From the NCBI GenBank assembly GCA_050011775.1, contig JBEKIL010000007.1:178548-242547 (forward strand): DNA of 64,000 nucleotides, given 5' to 3'. Shown here piece after piece: positions 59,028 to 64,000 of this stretch; position 1 is the stretch's first letter, and the number at the start of each line of letters is the position of its first letter. The notes below the pieces were generated by a model. That model was not told where the DNA came from. It made no database searches and saw only the letters and a list, made by a program, of their open reading frames with translations. The position numbers were made by a program, and so were the translations under genes. The DNA is from CAVZMI01 sp050011775. Its GTDB lineage: Bacteria; Bacteroidota; Ignavibacteria; UBA10030; CAVZMI01.

Positions 59028-60359
59028 ATGGAACTTTTTGCCGATAAAAAAAGTATACGTCGTTCCCGCGATCCTCTTGCTGGCACACCACTTGCCGAAC
59101 GAATCCGGCCGGCACGCCTCGAGGATTTTGTCGGTCAGACGCATATTCTTGGTGAAGGCAAACCTCTGCGATTGATGATCGAACAGGATCAGGTTGCCTC
59201 AATAATTTTCTGGGGACCTCCCGGAGTGGGGAAGACAACACTGGCACGAATTATTGCGGAACATACGAAGGCTGATTTTTATCAGTTAAACGCAGTTTCA
59301 TCGGGTGTGAAGGACGTCCGGGATATTCTGGAAAAAGCCGATCTATCACGCAGGCGTCTCGATAAAAGATCGATCCTGTTTATCGACGAAATTCATCGGT
59401 TCAACAAGGCACAACAGGATGCGCTGCTTCACAGTGTCGAAGACGGGGTGATAACGCTCATCGGAGCGACAACAGAGAATCCCTCGTTCGAAGTTATTGC
59501 GCCGTTACTCTCGCGATGCCGCGTTCTTGTGATGAACGAACTTTCACACGAAGAGCTTAATAAGATTATAGATATGGCGATTGAAAAAGACGCCATACTG
59601 CAATTGAAAAAGATTGATCTTTCAGACCGCGACTATCTGATACTGTTGGGGGCTGGCGATGCTCGAATCATGCTGAATGGACTCGAAATTGCAGCGAACA
59701 TCGCGAAGCCCGACAAAGAAGGCCGTAGAAAAATTAATCGTGAAATTCTTGAAGAGGCGTTCCAGCGGAAATACGCACGCTATGACAAAAGCGGTGAAGA
59801 GCATTATAATATTATCTCGGCTTTTATAAAAAGTCTTCGCGGAAGCGATCCAGATGCAGCCGTCTACTGGCTTGCACGAATGCTCGACGGCGGCGAGGAT
59901 CCGAAATTCATCGCACGACGCATGATTGTTCTTGCATCGGAAGATATCGGGAATGCCGATCCTTTTGCACTCGTTATCGCGACCAATTGTTTCACTGCCG
60001 TTGATTATATCGGTATGCCTGAAGCACGGATTGTTCTATCGCACTGCGCGACGTATCTGGCCAGCGCTCCTAAAAGCAATGCGGCGTATCTCGCGATCAT
60101 GGAAGCGGCGAATGATGTGAAAAATCTTCCGAATCTATCGGTTCCCCTTCATCTACGCAATGCGCCGACGCAGTTGATGGAATCGCTTGGATATGGAAAA
60201 GAGTACAAATATGCGCATAGTTATACCGGTCATTTTGTTGAACAGCAATTTCTACCCGAAAACCTTAAGGATAAAATATATTACAAACCTACCGATAACG
60301 GCAGGGAAAAGAACATTCGTGAGCGTCTAAATGAATGGTGGAGGAATAAAAAACGATGA
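59028..60359 (+). CDS. rarA: Replication-associated recombination protein A (MgsA)
   Basis: This 443-residue clamp-loader-like AAA ATPase acts at stalled forks. It has the Walker A GPPGVGKTTLARIIAEHT, Walker B LFIDEIHRFNKAQQDALLHS, sensor I GATTENPSFEV, and the C-terminal MgsA tetramerisation region (AVYWLARMLDGGEDPKFIAR and RRMIVLASEDIGNADPFALV). It ends in a 4-bp overlap with the next start codon (ATGA), so the ROK gene is translationally coupled. Confidence 0.95.
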   Translation: MELFADKKSIRRSRDPLAGTPLAERIRPARLEDFVGQTHILGEGKPLRLMIEQDQVASIIFWGPPGVGKTTLARIIAEHTKADFYQLNAVSSGVKDVRDILEKADLSRRRLDKRSILFIDEIHRFNKAQQDALLHSVEDGVITLIGATTENPSFEVIAPLLSRCRVLVMNELSHEELNKIIDMAIEKDAILQLKKIDLSDRDYLILLGAGDARIMLNGLEIAANIAKPDKEGRRKINREILEEAFQRKYARYDKSGEEHYNIISAFIKSLRGSDPDAAVYWLARMLDGGEDPKFIARRMIVLASEDIGNADPFALVIATNCFTAVDYIGMPEARIVLSHCATYLASAPKSNAAYLAIMEAANDVKNLPNLSVPLHLRNAPTQLMESLGYGKEYKYAHSYTGHFVEQQFLPENLKDKIYYKPTDNGREKNIRERLNEWWRNKKR

Positions 60360-61312
60360 CTGAACAGACAGCCATAGCAGTCGATCTCGGTGGTACACGG
60401 ATAAAATTCGGTGTTGTTACCGCGAAAGGTGAAATTTCACATGAGTACATTTTACCAACCGAAGCAGAACAAGGACCGACACATGTCATTGGTCAAATCC
60501 TCGCGGGAATCCGGCATATTCTCAAGAGCAACGATCGCGCGGCAATAAAGGGAGTCGGACTGGGCATGCCGGGTATTGTTTCACTCGACGGGAAAACGGT
60601 GAGCTATCCTCCGAATCTCCCGGGATGGGAAGTGGTGAGGTTGAACGAACAACTTGCCTCGCAATGTGATCTCTCTATAGAGATTGAAAATGATGCCAAT
60701 GTTGCGGCACTTGGTGAAGCACGATTCGGTGCAGCAATAGGAGAAAAAAGTTTTCTTATGATCACACTCGGTACGGGTGTCGGAGGCGGCATTATTCTCG
60801 ACGGCAAAATCTATCGCGGATTGTTCGGCGGAGCGGGCGAAATCGGGCATGTTACCGTCGATTATCAGGGGGCAAAGTGCAATTGCGGCGGCACGGGGTG
60901 TCTTGAAGCTTATGTAGGACAAAAATATCTCTCCAAGCGAACGGCCGAAAAAATCCGGAGAGGAGCACAGTCGAAGATTCATGACCTCGTTGCGGGCGAC
61001 TATACAAAAATCGAACCGCTGATTATTTCTCAGGCCGCTTCTGCCGGAGACCAATTTGCGATAGATGTGCTGCGGGAAACCGGCACGATCATCGGTGCTG
61101 CAATGGCTACTGTATTAAATCTCCTCGATCTGCGGACAATCGTCGTTGGCGGAGGCGTGGCGGCCGCCGGAAAGATACTTATGGATGCAATCGAACAATC
61201 TGCCAGATCACGAGTCATCTCATCAATTCGTCCCGGAGTTCGTATTATCCCTGCAATGTTGGGGAACAGGGCAGGCATTCTTGGCGCTGCAAGTCTTATC
61301 TTTCAATCATAA
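60356..61312 (+). CDS. ROK-family sugar kinase (glucokinase-like)
   Basis: This 318-residue protein carries the ROK ATP-binding signature AIAVDLGGTRIKFGVVTAKG, the sugar-binding IENDANVAALGEARFG with the catalytic Asp, and the zinc-binding GHVTVDYQGAKCNCGGTGCL (C-x-C-G-x2-G-C). It probably phosphorylates glucose or a related hexose. N-acetylhexosamine use is possible. It overlaps rarA by 4 bp. Confidence 0.92.
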   Translation: MTEQTAIAVDLGGTRIKFGVVTAKGEISHEYILPTEAEQGPTHVIGQILAGIRHILKSNDRAAIKGVGLGMPGIVSLDGKTVSYPPNLPGWEVVRLNEQLASQCDLSIEIENDANVAALGEARFGAAIGEKSFLMITLGTGVGGGIILDGKIYRGLFGGAGEIGHVTVDYQGAKCNCGGTGCLEAYVGQKYLSKRTAEKIRRGAQSKIHDLVAGDYTKIEPLIISQAASAGDQFAIDVLRETGTIIGAAMATVLNLLDLRTIVVGGGVAAAGKILMDAIEQSARSRVISSIRPGVRIIPAMLGNRAGILGAASLIFQS

Positions 61313-61318
61313 CAGCAA

Positions 61319-63880
61319 TTGGTGAAGATATTTTTCTCCATAATACTCCTGGCGTGCTTTCCGTATGCCGTCATTACCGGACAGACGATCAGTGATTCAC
61401 TGCGCGTTCCGGTTGATACGGCGAAACAAGTTGCCGTACCCGATACAACATCACGAAGCGGTGTCGATACTGTTGTCGTATACAGCGCATCAGATTCCAT
61501 CAGCTTCTCGCCGGTTACCCGATTTATGAAAATGTATGGAAAGGGAGATATCGGGTATCGAGATACGAGACTTAAAGCCGAAAGGGTCGATATCAACTGG
61601 AATACATCGACACTTGTCGCGTACGGCGTGAAGGATTCTACCGATTCGACGGGAAAGAAAATGACAGGTAATCCTGTAATGTCCGACGGCGGTGAACAAT
61701 ACACGGGTGCACAGATCGCCTATAATTTCAAGACCCAGCGAGGAATGATTAAGATAGCAGAAACTGAGTCGAGCGGTGCGTTTTACTATGGTGAAGAAAT
61801 CCGAAAAATGGATAAGGATGTTCTTTTCGTTTCGGACGGCCGGTACACGACGTGTGACAAACCCGAGCCTCATTATCATTTTGCAAGCAGCAAGATGAAA
61901 GTAATTCCACATGATAAAATTATCGCGGAACCTATTTACCTCTATATTGCCGATGTGCCGGTCTTCGCACTTCCTTTCGGTGTTTTTCCAAACGAGCGCG
62001 GCCGGCGCTCGGGTATCATTGCTCCGTCGTTTGGTGAAGATACGCGACTCGGCCGCTATCTCTCAGGCGGGGGCTATTATTGGGCAATGAGCGATTATAC
62101 CGATCTTACGACACGGGCCGATTGGTACACAAAAGGAGGCTGGGTATTTCACGGCGTTTTCAATTACGCGCTACGATATAAATTCGACGGCAGTCTGAGT
62201 GCGAATTGGACGAATGAGCATACCGGTCTGCAGTCTGATCCCGGTTATCTAACTCAACGGGACTACAATCTCAGCATTACCCACCATCAAAATTTCAATC
62301 CGACTACAAGGCTGGATATCGACTTTTCATTTGCAAGTTCATCATATTATCAAAATACTACGACAAATCTGAGCGATTATCTTCGCCAGAACATTGTCTC
62401 GAATGCCACACTGAGCAAAAGCTGGGAGGGAACACCAAACAGCGCTACGATTAACCTTTATCGGGATCAGGATCTGCGAAATGGAAATATCCGGATGCGA
62501 CTGCCCAGTCTCAGCTTCTCTCACTCTCAATCGTACCCGTTTCGACGGAGAAAAAGTGCCTCGGACCATTTTGCATGGTATGAATTAATCGGGGTAAATT
62601 ATAGCGGTCAATTCTCGAGTGAGTATGATAAAACAAGTCGGAACGATTCAGCCAGAACCTTCGATGAAACCACCCGCTATGGTGCAAGTCATGATGTGAG
62701 CATATCAGCTTCTCCGAAAGCAGGATATATAACCATCTCGCCTCAAATCAGTTACCATGAACGATGGTATCCTGAAAACATCGATAAGGAATTCGATACG
62801 GCGGATTCTACGATAAAAACTCGCGTCAATAAAGGTTTTAAAGCGGTACGTACATTCTCGACCGGACTATCAGCGTCGACAAAACTCTATGGAATTTTTC
62901 CTATCCGGGTATTCGGGCTGCAGGGATTCCGCCACACCCTCACGCCGAGTCTCAGTTACAATTATACCCCGGATTTTAGTAAGTCCTTTTGGGGCTATTA
63001 CGGACAATATTATGACGCAAAAGCTGGTACAACCGTAAGGTATGATCGTTATGAGCAGAGTCTCTATGGCGGTGCCTCTGCAGGCGAACAGCAAAATATT
63101 GGCTTAAGTATTTCTAATAATTTTGAAGCGAAAGCCGAGCAGACAGATACGACAAAGGAAGCCGAAAAATATCAGTTGCTCTATCTCGGCGCCAATATTT
63201 CGTACAATCTAGCAGCCGATAGCCTTCGTCTTTCGGATCTCAATCTTAATTACCGTACTGATTTTGGCGGTATGATTAATGTCGGGGGAAATGCAACATA
63301 CACCTTTTATCAAACCGATACCACGGGAGGAAGATATCCACATCGGATCAATCGGTTTCTTGTATCGGATGGACAAGGACTTGCACGCCTGAACCGATTC
63401 TCATTCAATATATCGACATCGCTATCCGGCGGAAAAAGAATACCAAGCGCATCAAGCCGGTCCGCAATAACCACAGCAGTTGATACAACCACAAGGAGCG
63501 GAAAAACCGGTTTAAAAAGTCCTCAAGAAAAGGAGCCGGTTTTTTCGATCCCTTGGAACATCTCGCTCACCTGGGATTACTCGATCGACCGTTCGAATCC
63601 ATACTCGTTGATTCGTTCTTCGAATATCCAGGGGAATATCAATCTCGAGCTAACTAAAAACTGGCGTGTCACCATGAGCGGGAGTTACGATTTAATTTCG
63701 AAGCAGGTGGCGGCTGTTACGGTGAATGTCTATCGCGATCTCCATTGCTGGGAGATGAATTTCAACTGGTACCCCACAGGATACTTCCGGGGTTTCAGAT
63801 TTGAACTTCGTGTCAAGGCGCCGGAACTTAGAGATTTGAAGGTAACAAAGCAGGGCGGGGTGTATACAAGAGGATACTAG
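61319..63880 (+). CDS. lptD: LptD-type lipopolysaccharide-assembly outer-membrane protein
   Basis: This protein of about 853 residues starts at TTG 61319 or GTG 61322 and has a signal peptide (VKIFFSIILLACFPYAVITG). Residues 60-250 are an OstA/LptA-like jellyroll (YGKGDIGYRDTRLKAERVDI, and FVSDGRYTTCDKPEPHYHFA, the latter with the conserved cysteine). It is followed by GVFPNERGRRSGIIAPSFGE, the entry to the LptD barrel. The rest is an aromatic-rich barrel (GFRHTLTPSLSYNYTPDFSK) ending in the terminal strand FRGFRFELRVKAPELRDLKV. It confirms a Gram-negative envelope. Confidence 0.9.
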   Translation: MVKIFFSIILLACFPYAVITGQTISDSLRVPVDTAKQVAVPDTTSRSGVDTVVVYSASDSISFSPVTRFMKMYGKGDIGYRDTRLKAERVDINWNTSTLVAYGVKDSTDSTGKKMTGNPVMSDGGEQYTGAQIAYNFKTQRGMIKIAETESSGAFYYGEEIRKMDKDVLFVSDGRYTTCDKPEPHYHFASSKMKVIPHDKIIAEPIYLYIADVPVFALPFGVFPNERGRRSGIIAPSFGEDTRLGRYLSGGGYYWAMSDYTDLTTRADWYTKGGWVFHGVFNYALRYKFDGSLSANWTNEHTGLQSDPGYLTQRDYNLSITHHQNFNPTTRLDIDFSFASSSYYQNTTTNLSDYLRQNIVSNATLSKSWEGTPNSATINLYRDQDLRNGNIRMRLPSLSFSHSQSYPFRRRKSASDHFAWYELIGVNYSGQFSSEYDKTSRNDSARTFDETTRYGASHDVSISASPKAGYITISPQISYHERWYPENIDKEFDTADSTIKTRVNKGFKAVRTFSTGLSASTKLYGIFPIRVFGLQGFRHTLTPSLSYNYTPDFSKSFWGYYGQYYDAKAGTTVRYDRYEQSLYGGASAGEQQNIGLSISNNFEAKAEQTDTTKEAEKYQLLYLGANISYNLAADSLRLSDLNLNYRTDFGGMINVGGNATYTFYQTDTTGGRYPHRINRFLVSDGQGLARLNRFSFNISTSLSGGKRIPSASSRSAITTAVDTTTRSGKTGLKSPQEKEPVFSIPWNISLTWDYSIDRSNPYSLIRSSNIQGNINLELTKNWRVTMSGSYDLISKQVAAVTVNVYRDLHCWEMNFNWYPTGYFRGFRFELRVKAPELRDLKVTKQGGVYTRGY

Positions 63881-63940
63881 GTGAGACCGGCATTCTAATT
63901 CCCGAATTCAACCCCCATCGTAAATATTTTCTAAAAACTA

Positions 63941-63969
63941 TTGACATTTCAATGTTTGAGTATTAAGTT
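63941..63969 (+). promoter_or_regulatory. Possible promoter for a gene beyond the right edge
   Basis: A perfect TTGACA (63941-63946) is followed 17 bp later by TAAGTT (63964-63969), a poor -10. The inverted TGTCAA at 63973-63978 makes the site symmetrical. No gene starts within the window. Confidence 0.35.
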
Positions 63970-64000
63970 ACTGTCAAGAGTATAAATAGGCATCCCTCAG

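Noticed and set aside
1..64000. tRNA, rRNA or other structural RNA genes
   Set aside because: I scanned the intergenic gaps for tRNA-like arms and conserved rRNA stretches and saw none; a covariance search would be needed to exclude small RNAs.

Overview
The window reads as chromosomal DNA of a Gram-negative bacterium of the Bacteroidota/Chlorobiota (FCB) side of the tree, most likely an Ignavibacteria-like lineage. This placement is inferred from gene content: LptD, LspA, PgpH, a DivIVA-domain protein, a large IleRS of the HIGH-variant/KMSKS type, POT and Nramp transporters, secreted beta-propeller and caspase-clan proteins, and a NapC/NirT-type multihaem cytochrome. Several promoters match ordinary sigma70 hexamers with 17-bp spacers, and many genes have clear Shine-Dalgarno sequences; neither is typical of Bacteroidetes proper. 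I see no tRNA, rRNA, CRISPR array, transposase gene or prophage.

Layout. 1-4200: secreted or surface proteins (a C-terminal fragment, a beta-propeller, a legumain-like peptidase, a TIG/cytochrome lipoprotein). 4200-13900: metabolic and envelope genes (purU, M24 peptidase, POT transporter, HerA-like ATPase, YihY, a four-repeat secreted protein, a TPR-receiver protein). 14000-38300: an accessory-looking stretch with mostly leftward genes (CDP-alcohol phosphatidyltransferase with its nucleotidyltransferase, truA, STAS, aldo/keto reductase, cysK-cysE, mutS, a haem-rich cytochrome, larE, aroE, a TPR protein). It is broken up by at least six families of dispersed palindromic repeats, truncated gene ends and short gene-end duplications. 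38400-63900: a compact rightward housekeeping block (yggS, divIVA-like, punA, ileS, dksA-like, lspA, rluD, pgpH, xerD, M50 peptidase, lysA, asd, Nramp-UspA, maeB, ftsB-like, rarA, ROK glucokinase, lptD).

Main discoveries. (1) Upstream of cysE-cysK lies a 31-residue, apparently leaderless reading frame whose last ten residues hold six cysteines. It sits directly under a good sigma70 promoter and overlaps a hairpin followed by a T-rich tract: a probable cysteine-sensing attenuator. (2) Three genes (a CDP-alcohol phosphatidyltransferase, larE, mutS) each have one terminus duplicated as a 37-59 bp diverged direct repeat, and each repeat pair brackets inserted DNA. Three other inserts or gaps hold orphan gene ends (a ycf46-type AAA ATPase, a membrane protein, a secreted protein). 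Together they suggest recurrent insertion at gene boundaries. (3) truA carries an in-frame 84-bp insertion made of two tandem 42-bp inverted-end units, like Rickettsia palindromic elements. (4) A 230-250 bp structured element occurs twice, with a 28-nt hairpin that shows a compensatory base change and 11-bp inverted termini.

All functional calls come from reading motifs by eye. No database search was possible.
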